DNA of 64,000 bases from Thermolongibacillus altinsuensis. GTDB taxonomy: Bacteria; Bacillota; Bacilli; Bacillales; Anoxybacillaceae. Under the pieces are notes generated by a model. The model did not search any database and was not told the origin of the DNA. It saw only the letters and a program-made list of their open reading frames with translations. Both the position numbers and the translations under genes were made by a program. The stretch covers positions 83,417 to 147,416 of the forward strand of contig NZ_SLUL01000007.1 in NCBI RefSeq assembly GCF_004341205.1. The letters run 5' to 3'. Below, in pieces: positions 25,626 to 33,985 of this stretch (position 1 is the stretch's first letter; each line of letters opens with the position of its first letter).

Positions 25626-25683
25626 ACCATTATTTACTTACATCTCTATTGTACAAAACGTTTTCCATTATTGTCAATAGGTC

Positions 25684-27099
25684 TTATCCTGCTTGTTTTT
25701 CAACGTTCGCATGTTCATTTAAAGCACTATGTTTGCGACCATACAAGAAATAAATGACAAGACCAATCAATAACCAAGAAGCGAAACTAATCCATGTCAT
25801 CAATGGCAGCTGCAAAGCTAAATAACCACAAAATGCTACCGCTGCTAACGGAATCCAAGGAACAAAAGGAACTGTGAAGCTCCGTTTCAAATTCGGTTTG
25901 GTTTTACGCAATACAAGAATACCGATCGATACCATCATAAACGCAAATAACGTACCGATATTCGTTAACTCAGCTAATTTATTTAACGGTACAACTCCAG
26001 AGAAAAAGGATATGCCAACTCCCGTCACCCATGAGTTAATGATTGGCGTTTGCTTACGCTCACTCACTTTCGCAAATAACTTTGGTAATAATCCGTCGCG
26101 GCTAATCGCATAAAATAAACGTGTTTGCGCATAAAGCATGACAAGCAATACGGTTGTAATTCCTGTAATCGCTCCAATTGAAATAAATCCCGCTACCCAA
26201 TCTTGATGAATATAATTTAACGCAAAAGCCACCGGATTTTTTACGCCAAGCTGGTCGTATGGAACAATTCCTGTCAAAATGAGCGAAACGACGATATATA
26301 AAAGTGTACAAATCGCTAAAGAAGCGATGATGCCAATCGGCATGTTGCGCTGCGGATTGCGCACTTCTTCTGCTGCTGTCGATACCGCATCAAAGCCTAG
26401 ATAAGCAAAGAAAACCGTAGCGGCTCCCGCTGCCACTCCCGAAAAACCAAACGGCATAAACGGCGTCCAGTTTTCAGGTTTCACATACCATGCACCGACA
26501 GCGATAAAAAGTAAAATAACAGCGACTTTAATCACAACCATCACCGCATTAAAACGCGCCGATTTTTTCACACCTTGCGTTAATAAAAGAGTAATGAACA
26601 GAACGATCAAAATAGCTGGAAGATCAATGAATGTTCCTTTTGCTGGATCATATGCGCTTGTTAACGCTTTTGGAAGTTCAATACCAAATCCCGAAAGAAG
26701 CCCTTGAAAATATCCAGACCATCCCGCTGCGACCGCAGAGGCCGCTACCCCGTATTCTAAAATTAAATCCCATCCTAAGATCCAAGCAATGATTTCGCCA
26801 AACGCTGCATAGCTGTACGTATAGGCGCTGCCGGAAACAGGAACAGTTGAAGCGAATTCGGCATAACAAAGTGCCGCAAATACACAAGCAAGCCCTGAGA
26901 GAATGAATGAGAGAACAAGAGATGGTCCCGCATGTTTCGCGGCAGCAACACCCGTTAAAACGAAAACTCCTGTTCCGATAATCGCTCCGATTCCAAGCAT
27001 CGTTAAATCGAATGCTCCTAAATCTTTTTTCAATGCCGCTCCTGTTTTTCCTGATTCATGTATAAGCGCTTCAATCGATTTCTTTCTGAATAAACTCAT
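25684..27099 (-). CDS. APC-family amino acid permease (YfnA type)
   Basis: 471 residues, twelve membrane segments. GIGAIIGTGVFVLTGVAAAK near 35 is the APC substrate motif, and GFDAVSTAAEEVRNPQRNMP near 235 is the conserved consensus loop. It resembles cationic or branched amino-acid permeases such as YfnA. Monocistronic. The substrate cannot be told from sequence. Confidence 0.85.
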   Translation of the reverse strand: MSLFRKKSIEALIHESGKTGAALKKDLGAFDLTMLGIGAIIGTGVFVLTGVAAAKHAGPSLVLSFILSGLACVFAALCYAEFASTVPVSGSAYTYSYAAFGEIIAWILGWDLILEYGVAASAVAAGWSGYFQGLLSGFGIELPKALTSAYDPAKGTFIDLPAILIVLFITLLLTQGVKKSARFNAVMVVIKVAVILLFIAVGAWYVKPENWTPFMPFGFSGVAAGAATVFFAYLGFDAVSTAAEEVRNPQRNMPIGIIASLAICTLLYIVVSLILTGIVPYDQLGVKNPVAFALNYIHQDWVAGFISIGAITGITTVLLVMLYAQTRLFYAISRDGLLPKLFAKVSERKQTPIINSWVTGVGISFFSGVVPLNKLAELTNIGTLFAFMMVSIGILVLRKTKPNLKRSFTVPFVPWIPLAAVAFCGYLALQLPLMTWISFASWLLIGLVIYFLYGRKHSALNEHANVEKQAG

Positions 27100-27210
27100 C
27101 GCTGCAAACTCCTCTCATTTTTGTCAATCGCTTGTTTGATTTTTCTGAAAATTATATAGCAACTTTTTACTGTACAGTTCAAAAGTTTATGAAAATAAAA
27201 AAATCCTTTG

Positions 27211-27240
27211 TCCGTTTTATACTTTAACGCTAAAAACGGA
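27211..27240. promoter_or_regulatory. Inverted repeat between permease and glycosidase genes
   Basis: TCCGTTTT and AAAACGGA (eight pairs) with a 14-nt spacer, between two divergent genes. It could be an operator or a weak terminator; no regulator is recognised. Confidence 0.3.
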
Positions 27241-27332
27241 TAAAAACAATAGTTTTTTGCAATTGAAATTATTTTACTATTTTCATAGAATGGTAAAAGA
27301 ATCATAGATGAGGATAAATTTGGAGGATAACC

Positions 27333-29849
27333 ATGATCAAAAAGAAGCTTTTTATTACCATTACTTTGTTTTTGTTAATCTCCTTCACCCATGTTGCTTT
27401 CGCTAACGCTGCTTCGATTTACGAGCAGTTCACGGTGACACCTGGCGTTACATATCAAGATGTTCGCATCAATGAAACCAATACAAAAAAAGCGATTCGG
27501 ACGTTGAAAATTGACTTGAATAATCCGTACGCGAAAGTCGAGCTAGGCATTCCAAATCCGCTCACTGCGCTCTCTTCAACATCCGCTCAAGCGAAAAGAA
27601 AAAGTTATGAAAATCATCATGTTGTCGGAGCGGTCAATGCCGCTTTCTTCCGTCCATCACTGCGTTTACCTGCGTTTTTGATCGTTGAAAACGGAAAAAT
27701 CGTCAATCTCGGCGTTATTTCAACAGGCTATGATAAGTATATGAGTGTCCCGACCGCTTTTGGCATTCATTCCAATGGCAACGCGATCATTGATCGCTTT
27801 TCATATGATGCATCTTTTACAGTCGGAGACGTCACAGCCGTTTTCAACTCGATTAATAAACAAAGAGGAGAAAATGAAATTATTTTGTACACCCCCGAAT
27901 ATGAGTATAGCTCCACGAAAACAAATGAATATGGAATGGAAATCGTCGTAACAAATCTATCAAAATCTCTTGATCATGATTTGACACTTGGAGAAGCAGT
28001 GACTGGAACCGTTCAACATGTAACAAGTTATGGAAAAGGAAATTCAACCATCCCAAAGAACGGTTGCGTCATTTCCATTCATGGTGCAAAACAAGCAGAA
28101 AAATTTAAGAACATTCAACCAGGGGAAACGATCACAATCACCATTGACGTACATGAACCTTGGAAAAACGCTCAATTTATTCTAGCCAGCGGACCGATGC
28201 TCGTTAACAACGGAAAAGTAGAAATGACAATGTCCGAAAACAGTCCCCAAGCAAAAACGCGCCATCCACGAACGGCGGTCGCCATTGATTCATCAGGAAA
28301 AAAAGTATTTTTTGTCACGGTCGACGGCCGCCAACCGGGCTATAGCGATGGCATGACGTTAAAAGAGTTTGCGCAATATCTTGTGAGCATCGGTGCATAC
28401 AAGGCGGTTAATTTAGACGGTGGCGGATCGACAACGATGGCTGTCCGCCGCCTCGGACAAACATATCCGACCGTTGTGAATTCTCCATCGGATGGAAAAG
28501 AGCGATCCGTTTCTGCGATTTTATTAGCAGTCAGCACCGCTCCTTACGGTCAACCCACTTATTTATCTGTAAAGACGGTGCCAAATATCAATAAAGTCAC
28601 AGTTGGAAGAACTGTTGATTTACAAATCAACTACGTACTCGATGAACATCTCCATCCTCTTCCATTTAATCAAGCGAATATCGTTTATGAGGTAGAGGGG
28701 GGGATCGGAAAAATCGTTGGCAACCGCTTTATCGCCGAAAAAGAAGGGAAAGGAACGATCATTGCTAAATACGGAAAAGCAATCGCCAAAATTCCGATAA
28801 CAGTAGAAGTCATTCGTAATCCAAATAAACCTGTTGTTTTATTAAGCGGCATGGATGATAAAAACCAATGGGAAGCCGAATCAGCGCGAGCAAAAACAAC
28901 GATCGCAACAAGCAAACAAAACGAACCAACCTTTTTCGGAAAAACAGCGTTAAAGCTTGTCTACGATTTCCGCAAAGCGAACGGAGCCATTGCAGCTAGT
29001 TATCTAAGGGCAAAAAAGCCAATCGCCATGGAAGGTCTCCCAAAAAACATCGGCGTATGGGTATATGGTGACGGAAAGGGGCATTGGTTGCGCGGAAAAT
29101 TAATCGATGCGGCAGGAAAAGTGCACACCATTGATTTTACAAAGGAAGGCGGATTAACTTGGACAGGCTGGCGCTACGTTCGTGCGCAAGTTCCGCAAAA
29201 TGTCTCCTTGCCAATTCAGCTAACGAAAATTTACGTTGCTGAAGCTAAAAAAGAAAAGCAAGGAACAGGAGCACTATATTTCGATAAGCTGCAAGCAGAA
29301 TATGTCGACAACTATGTAGAACCATCTTTTAACGACGTACCGCATGATTTTTGGGCACGAAATTCCATTGAATTTCTCGCTGAACGCCAAATAATTTCGG
29401 GCTATAACGACGGTTCATTTCGACCAAACGACACTTTAACAAGAGCTCATGCCGCTATTTTCTTGGCAAGAGCGTTAAAGATCGCTCCTGTAGAAAACAG
29501 CACGGTTGCATTCCATGACGTTCCGCGCAATCACCCATACTATCCTATTATTTCAGCTGTCGTCAGCAAAGGGATTATGAATGGCAAGAAAAGCCATACA
29601 TTTGATCCGAACGGAACGCTCACACGCGCTCAAATGGCTGCGATTTTAACACGTGCTTACAAGCTGAGCGGCATACCTGAAAAAGATTTTAGCGATGTTC
29701 CAAAAAGCTTTTGGGCATATAAAGAAATTTCGGCTTTAGCGGCAAACGGGATTGCCAAAGGATCTAACAGCTCATTTCGTCCGAACGATTTCGTGACAAG
29801 AGCTCAATTTTCTGAATTACTCGCTCGCACGTTAAAAAGCGTACAGTAA
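27333..29849 (+). CDS. Secreted phosphodiester glycosidase (NAGPA/DUF2233) with three SLH domains
   Basis: 838 residues. A signal peptide (lysines, then FITITLFLLISFTHVAFANA) is followed by a DUF2233/NAGPA domain: NAAFFRPSLRLPAFLIVENG; PRTAVAIDSSGKKVFFVTVD; AVNLDGGGSTTMAVRR near 365. Two beta-rich middle regions come next, then three S-layer homology repeats (FNDVPHDFWARNSIEFLAER; FHDVPRNHPYYPIISAVVSK; FSDVPKSFWAYKEISALAAN). The protein is probably held to the wall by the SLH repeats and cleaves sugar phosphodiesters, possibly on wall polymers or exopolysaccharide. The domain order is seen; the substrate is not known. Confidence 0.88.
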   Translation: MIKKKLFITITLFLLISFTHVAFANAASIYEQFTVTPGVTYQDVRINETNTKKAIRTLKIDLNNPYAKVELGIPNPLTALSSTSAQAKRKSYENHHVVGAVNAAFFRPSLRLPAFLIVENGKIVNLGVISTGYDKYMSVPTAFGIHSNGNAIIDRFSYDASFTVGDVTAVFNSINKQRGENEIILYTPEYEYSSTKTNEYGMEIVVTNLSKSLDHDLTLGEAVTGTVQHVTSYGKGNSTIPKNGCVISIHGAKQAEKFKNIQPGETITITIDVHEPWKNAQFILASGPMLVNNGKVEMTMSENSPQAKTRHPRTAVAIDSSGKKVFFVTVDGRQPGYSDGMTLKEFAQYLVSIGAYKAVNLDGGGSTTMAVRRLGQTYPTVVNSPSDGKERSVSAILLAVSTAPYGQPTYLSVKTVPNINKVTVGRTVDLQINYVLDEHLHPLPFNQANIVYEVEGGIGKIVGNRFIAEKEGKGTIIAKYGKAIAKIPITVEVIRNPNKPVVLLSGMDDKNQWEAESARAKTTIATSKQNEPTFFGKTALKLVYDFRKANGAIAASYLRAKKPIAMEGLPKNIGVWVYGDGKGHWLRGKLIDAAGKVHTIDFTKEGGLTWTGWRYVRAQVPQNVSLPIQLTKIYVAEAKKEKQGTGALYFDKLQAEYVDNYVEPSFNDVPHDFWARNSIEFLAERQIISGYNDGSFRPNDTLTRAHAAIFLARALKIAPVENSTVAFHDVPRNHPYYPIISAVVSKGIMNGKKSHTFDPNGTLTRAQMAAILTRAYKLSGIPEKDFSDVPKSFWAYKEISALAANGIAKGSNSSFRPNDFVTRAQFSELLARTLKSVQ

Positions 29850-29856
29850 AAAATGA

Positions 29857-29890
29857 AGGGACCGATCAACATGCGATCGGTCCCTTTTGT
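29857..29890 (+). terminator. Terminator after the SLH protein gene
   Basis: AAGGGACCGATC and GATCGGTCCCTT form a 12-bp stem with a 7-nt loop and a T-run. Confidence 0.9.
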
Positions 29891-30029
29891 CATTCGGTAT
29901 GAGTGAATAAACTCCTATTTTGCGTTATCCTAGATCATTAAAAAATATAAATTTTTAATTTACAAATTTTTCTGATAATTATATAATAACTTTGTGACAA
30001 ATTTATGAACATCAGGAGGTGAACTTTTT

Positions 30030-30043
30030 AGAAAACGCTTACT
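30030..30043 (+). promoter_or_regulatory. Candidate cre site before the DUF485-symporter operon
   Basis: AGAAAACGCTTACT differs from the CcpA-site consensus only in its first base. It lies in the leader 40 bp before the DUF485 start. Carbon catabolite repression of acetate-type symporters is common in bacilli. Confidence 0.4.
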
Positions 30044-30082
30044 TTACAAAAATTTACAAAAAAATAAGGGAGGTCATTAAAA

Positions 30083-30424
30083 ATGCAAGAAAACGTATTA
30101 CAACATTCAAAAGAAATGAAAAGAAAGTTGGATTACTCAGCAATCGTTCAATCTTCTTCATTTCAGCAATTGATGAATGCGAAAAAAGCATTTATTTTAC
30201 CAGCGTCACTTTTCTTCTTAGCATTTTACTTTACACTTCCAATTCTCACTTCATACTCTACCATTTTAAATCAACCAGCGATCGGTTCGATTAGCTGGGC
30301 TTGGGTATTTGCATTTGCGCAGTTTATTATGACATGGACACTCTGCATCCTCTACTCCAAACGCGCGGCCACATTCGATAACATGATTGAAAAAATTAAA
30401 CAAGAGATCCAACAAAGGAGCTGA
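30083..30424 (+). CDS. DUF485 membrane protein, partner of the SSS symporter
   Basis: 113 residues with two membrane helices (FILPASLFFLAFYFTLPILT; WAWVFAFAQFIMTWTLCILY). DUF485 proteins sit directly upstream of ActP-type symporters, as YwcB does for YwcA in B. subtilis. AAGGGAGG precedes the ATG. Separated by 6 nt from the symporter. Its precise role is unknown; perhaps assembly or regulation. Confidence 0.85.
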   Translation: MQENVLQHSKEMKRKLDYSAIVQSSSFQQLMNAKKAFILPASLFFLAFYFTLPILTSYSTILNQPAIGSISWAWVFAFAQFIMTWTLCILYSKRAATFDNMIEKIKQEIQQRS

Positions 30425-30430
30425 AAAACG

Positions 30431-31972
30431 ATGAATGTATTAGCATTTGTTCTATTTTTAGCGATCGTTGCTCTCACTCTTGTCATTACGTACTATGCAT
30501 CGAAAAAAACAAATACAACTAGTGAATTTTATACAGCAGGTGGCGGATTGACAGGGTGGCAAAACGGATTAGCCATCGCTGGTGATTATATGTCCGCAGC
30601 CTCGTTTTTAGGAATCGCTGGAATGATTGCGCTATCAGGATTTGACGGTTTCTTCTACAGCATCGGCTTCCTTGTTGCTTATCTTGTCGTTTTGTACATT
30701 GTTGCTGAGCCGCTTAGAAATTTAGGAAAATATACCATGGCAGATATGATTGCAGCCCGTTTTGACGATTCGAAAGTACGTGGGATTGCGGCGTTAAATA
30801 CGATTGCGATTTCCATTTTCTATATGATTGCCCAACTCGTTGGGGCAGGCGGACTGATTAAATTATTACTTGGAATTGATTATGTGTATTCCGTTTTAAT
30901 TGTCGGAATATTAATGACCATTTATGTTGTATTCGGCGGAATGACCGCAACAAGCTGGGTACAGATTATTAAAGCTGTTCTTTTAATGGTCGGAACATTT
31001 ATCATTTCATTTATCGTCTTCGCGAAATTTGACTTCAATTTTGTAAAAATGTTCAACGAAATGAAAACAGCTACTCCACTAGGTGACGCATTCCTCAACC
31101 CAGGCAACAAATTTAAAGATCCACTCGATACAATTTCATTGAACTTAGCCCTAATTTTAGGAACAGCAGGACTTCCTCATATTTTAATCCGTTTCTTCAC
31201 AGTAAAAGATGCACCCACTGCTCGTAAATCTGTCGTATATGCTACTTGGATTATTGGATTATTTTACGTCATGACCATTTTCTTAGGCTTCGGCGCAGCC
31301 GCTTTCGTTGGCTATGACAAAATCGTTGCTGCCAATCCATCTGGAAATATGGCCGCACCGCTTTTAGCCGAAGCATTAGGCGGCGATTTCCTCTTTGCAT
31401 TCGTTTCAGCCGTTGCTTTTGCAACCATCTTAGCCGTCGTGGCCGGACTTGTGTTGTCAGCAGCCTCTGCGTTTGCTCATGATTTCTATAGCCATATCAT
31501 TCGCCGCGGGGAAGCTACTGAGCGCGAACAAATGCTTGCAGCTCGTTGGGCTTCTGTTGGCGTCGCCGTATTATCCATCATCCTTGCTTTATTCGCTCAA
31601 AAAATGAACGTTGCCTTTCTTGTTGCCCTTGCTTTTGCTGTCGCTGCAAGTGCTAACTTGCCAATTATTATTTTAACGATCTTCTGGAGAAGGTTTAATA
31701 CAACAGGAGCGATCACAGGAATGCTTGTCGGTCTCTTTAGTTCCCTTATTCTTGTAGCGATCAGCCCGAACGTATGGTCACCAGAAGTTGGAAAAGCTAT
31801 TTTAGTTGGCGAACCAATTTTCAAACTTGCCAATCCAGGAATTGTTTCCATTCCATTAGGATTTATCGCCGCCATTGTCGGTACACTTCTGTCTTCGAAA
31901 AAGGCAGACAGCAAAAAATTTGATGAAATTCTCGTAAAAGCGAATACAGGGATTAAAGAATTGACAAATTAA
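30431..31972 (+). CDS. Sodium:solute symporter, ActP/YwcA type
   Basis: 513 residues, about thirteen membrane segments. SSS family signatures include EFYTAGGGLTGWQNGLAIAG, DYMSAASFLGIAGMIALSGF and GTAGLPHILIRFFTVKDAPT. It resembles acetate/pyruvate permeases. In this window it would bring in short acids that feed acetyl-CoA or PHA metabolism. Co-transcribed with the DUF485 gene, ending in a strong terminator. Confidence 0.87.
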   Translation: MNVLAFVLFLAIVALTLVITYYASKKTNTTSEFYTAGGGLTGWQNGLAIAGDYMSAASFLGIAGMIALSGFDGFFYSIGFLVAYLVVLYIVAEPLRNLGKYTMADMIAARFDDSKVRGIAALNTIAISIFYMIAQLVGAGGLIKLLLGIDYVYSVLIVGILMTIYVVFGGMTATSWVQIIKAVLLMVGTFIISFIVFAKFDFNFVKMFNEMKTATPLGDAFLNPGNKFKDPLDTISLNLALILGTAGLPHILIRFFTVKDAPTARKSVVYATWIIGLFYVMTIFLGFGAAAFVGYDKIVAANPSGNMAAPLLAEALGGDFLFAFVSAVAFATILAVVAGLVLSAASAFAHDFYSHIIRRGEATEREQMLAARWASVGVAVLSIILALFAQKMNVAFLVALAFAVAASANLPIIILTIFWRRFNTTGAITGMLVGLFSSLILVAISPNVWSPEVGKAILVGEPIFKLANPGIVSIPLGFIAAIVGTLLSSKKADSKKFDEILVKANTGIKELTN

Positions 31973-31980
31973 CGAAAAAT

Positions 31981-32012
31981 CGCCTCGCTCTGTTAAAGAG
32001 AGCGAGGCGGTT
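31981..32012 (+). terminator. Terminator after the symporter gene
   Basis: CGCCTCGCTCT and AGAGCGAGGCG form an 11-bp stem with a 7-nt loop; T-rich sequence follows shortly after. Confidence 0.75.
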
Positions 32013-32068
32013 GCTTTTTCGTCTTTTTCGTGTTCATTCATGCCGCTGTCATGTTCCTCTTTTTACGT

Positions 32069-32488
32069 TTACGCCTTTTTTATGATTTGATTGATCACTT
32101 CTGAAAATACAAGACCCATCGCAATCGCTCCAGATATCATAAATGCTTTTGCAGCCAATTGAAGGGCAAGGTTGTAGTCATCAATGACAAAATGCCGCAT
32201 GGCCTCGTATGCCAATCCCCCGGGAACTAAAGGAATAATCCCTGAAACGCTAAATATCGTCATCGGAGTTTTATAAATCCTCGCAAACAGTTGGCTAATC
32301 AGCGCTATGAAAAAGGTAGCAACAAATGTAGCAAGAACAGAATCAAAATCATATTCGACAAACGAAATATAGATGAACCAACCGATCATTCCAACCAGTC
32401 CGCCGTTTAATAACAATTTTTTTGGAACATTAAAGATGATTCCGAACGCAGCGGTGGCAATAAAGCTAGTCAAAAGTTGTTCGATCAT
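32069..32488 (-). CDS. ThrE-like exporter, small subunit (DUF3815/ThrE_2)
   Basis: 139 residues with four or five membrane helices; GIIFNVPKKLLLNGGLVGMI and VSGIIPLVPGGLAYEAMRHF match the C-terminal half of threonine/serine exporters. It works with the larger subunit encoded 18 nt upstream (split YjjB/YjjP arrangement). Exported substrate unproven. Confidence 0.82.
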   Translation of the reverse strand: MIEQLLTSFIATAAFGIIFNVPKKLLLNGGLVGMIGWFIYISFVEYDFDSVLATFVATFFIALISQLFARIYKTPMTIFSVSGIIPLVPGGLAYEAMRHFVIDDYNLALQLAAKAFMISGAIAMGLVFSEVINQIIKKA

Positions 32489-32506
32489 CGTTCTCTCTCC
32501 GTTTTT

Positions 32507-33262
32507 TTAATAGATTGAAAAAATAAGCGCAATGCCCGTACCAATGGCAAACGCTGTTAAAAATGCTTCTGCCCCTTTTGATAATCCTGCAACTAAATGA
32601 CCTGCCATTAAATCTCTCACAGCATTCGTAATTGGTATTCCCGGTACTAATGGCATCACTGAACCAATGATAATTTTATCAAGGTCATGTCCAAGTCCAA
32701 TAGCAACAAAGCACATTGCCAATATTCCAGCAATGAACGAGGCCAAAAATTCAGCAAAAAACTTGATTTTTACTAAACGATGAACAAAATCAAGACAGTA
32801 AAAACCGCCCCCGCCGGAAATCAACGCCGGCAAAAAGTCACTCCAGCTGCCTTGGAATATAATAGCGAAACAACCGCTCGCAATCGCTGCCGCTGCCACT
32901 TGCACCCAAAGCGGATAAGCAAGACGGTTAGTCTCCACTTCTTTTAGCATATCGTAAGCTTCTTTCAAAGATAGTTCTCCGCTGCTAATTTTGCGGGAAA
33001 TGCTGTTGACAATGATGACCTTTTGCAAATCCGTTGAGCGTTCGGCAATGCGAATTAATTTCGTCGGTCCAGTCCCGTCAATCGAAAAAATAATTCCTGT
33101 CGGCGTCACATAGCTATGGGACTCCCGAATGCCAAACGAAGCAGCAATCCGCATCATCGTATCCTCGACCCGATACGTTTCCGCCCCGTTTTGCAGCATA
33201 ATTTTTCCTGCCAGTAAACAAACTTCGACGATTTGATTGGTTCGATCTAAGTGATTGATCAT
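32507..33262 (-). CDS. ThrE-like exporter, large subunit (DUF1212/ThrE_1)
   Basis: 251 residues. The soluble N-terminus holds QNGAETYRVEDTMMRIAASF and TPTGIIFSIDGTGPTKLIRI; about five membrane helices follow, with IIGSVMPLVPGIPITNAVRD near 210. The ATG at 33262 has GGAGAG seven bases before it; the frame opens five codons earlier at a TTG. Forms a two-gene operon with the DUF3815 gene. Confidence 0.83.
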   Translation of the reverse strand: MINHLDRTNQIVEVCLLAGKIMLQNGAETYRVEDTMMRIAASFGIRESHSYVTPTGIIFSIDGTGPTKLIRIAERSTDLQKVIIVNSISRKISSGELSLKEAYDMLKEVETNRLAYPLWVQVAAAAIASGCFAIIFQGSWSDFLPALISGGGGFYCLDFVHRLVKIKFFAEFLASFIAGILAMCFVAIGLGHDLDKIIIGSVMPLVPGIPITNAVRDLMAGHLVAGLSKGAEAFLTAFAIGTGIALIFSIY

Positions 33263-33628
33263 TGTTTTTCTCTCCAAACTTTATACATAGGATGAAACAA
33301 AAAGTAAATCTGTACTAAATTTAATTCAATTGAGATATTACAGGAAAAAAAGTTTTTAGACAACCGAATTAGAAGCCAAAGTCAGCACTTCTAAAAACAG
33401 TTAATTTTCATTTTAAGTCATTGAAGGCATGCTCTAATAATGAAAATCGAGCAGCAATAAACGCTGCTCTTTTTTAGAAATGCAGTTATTTTATTATTTT
33501 AGTTTTTCGTTTATTTACAATACGTTCCAGAATATTGCGATATCCACATATCATTACCATCATAAATTGGGTGATGAGATAGCAAACTAAACATGCAAGC
33601 GATTATCTAATATAAGGAGGAAATAAAC
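33263..33628. other. Intergenic region with a plus-strand terminator lacking a gene
   Basis: A terminator hairpin (GAGCAGC 33449-33455, GCTGCTC 33463-33469, then T6) points along the plus strand, but no plus-strand gene precedes it. It may end a small RNA or act as an insulator. The rest is AT-rich and includes the promoter zone of the SASP gene; no clear sigma-G boxes could be fixed by eye. Confidence 0.5.
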
Positions 33629-33838
33629 ATGGCTAGAAGCAGCAATAAATTGCTTGTGCCTGGGATTGAACAAGCACTTGATCAAATCAAATATGAAATT
33701 GCACAAGAATTTGGCGTACAGTTAGGTTCTGATACAGTCGCTCGCGCTAACGGTTCTGTCGGGGGCGAAATCACAAAACGGTTAGTAGCACAGGCCCAAA
33801 GTCAACTTGCTGGAACTGCTCGTACTCAGTCTAAATAA
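33629..33838 (+). CDS. Alpha/beta-type small acid-soluble spore protein
   Basis: 69 residues. [20 protein letters not shown] with [20 protein letters not shown] (GPR protease site within [11 protein letters not shown]) and [17 protein letters not shown] are the family signatures. It coats and protects DNA in dormant spores and is made in the forespore. AAGGAGG lies upstream and a strong terminator follows. Confidence 0.95.
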   Translation: MARSSNKLLVPGIEQALDQIKYEIAQEFGVQLGSDTVARANGSVGGEITKRLVAQAQSQLAGTARTQSK

Positions 33839-33847
33839 AATGGATAT

Positions 33848-33871
33848 AGCCGAGTGAGATCACTCGGCTTA
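33848..33871 (+). terminator. SASP gene terminator
   Basis: AGCCGAGTGA and TCACTCGGCT form a 10-bp stem. The loop is only two bases, so the outer pairs matter most. The T-run is short. Confidence 0.65.
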
Positions 33872-33985
33872 TGTACAAATTCGTCGCTCTCAGCATGTTT
33901 CGAGGGGAGCCAGGATGGCGAATTTCGCCGTCGCCCTCAGGACGTGGGCGGCCTTTTAGGCGAAATTGGGGCGCTTTCGCTTTTC
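33872..33985. other. GC-rich noncoding segment of unknown origin
   Basis: The stretch is visibly richer in G and C than its neighbours and has partly self-complementary parts (GGCGAATTTCGCC at 33917; GGGCG and CGCCC clusters; AGGCGAAATT). No reading frame, tRNA or known RNA is recognised. It lies directly after the altered 3' end of the rsgI-like gene and may have arrived with it. Confidence 0.45.

Noticed and set aside
30019..30294. Frame starting at a GTG next to AGGAGG before the DUF485 gene
   Set aside because: The GTG is part of the ribosome-site-like sequence itself and the frame overlaps the DUF485 gene almost fully; at most a short leader peptide.
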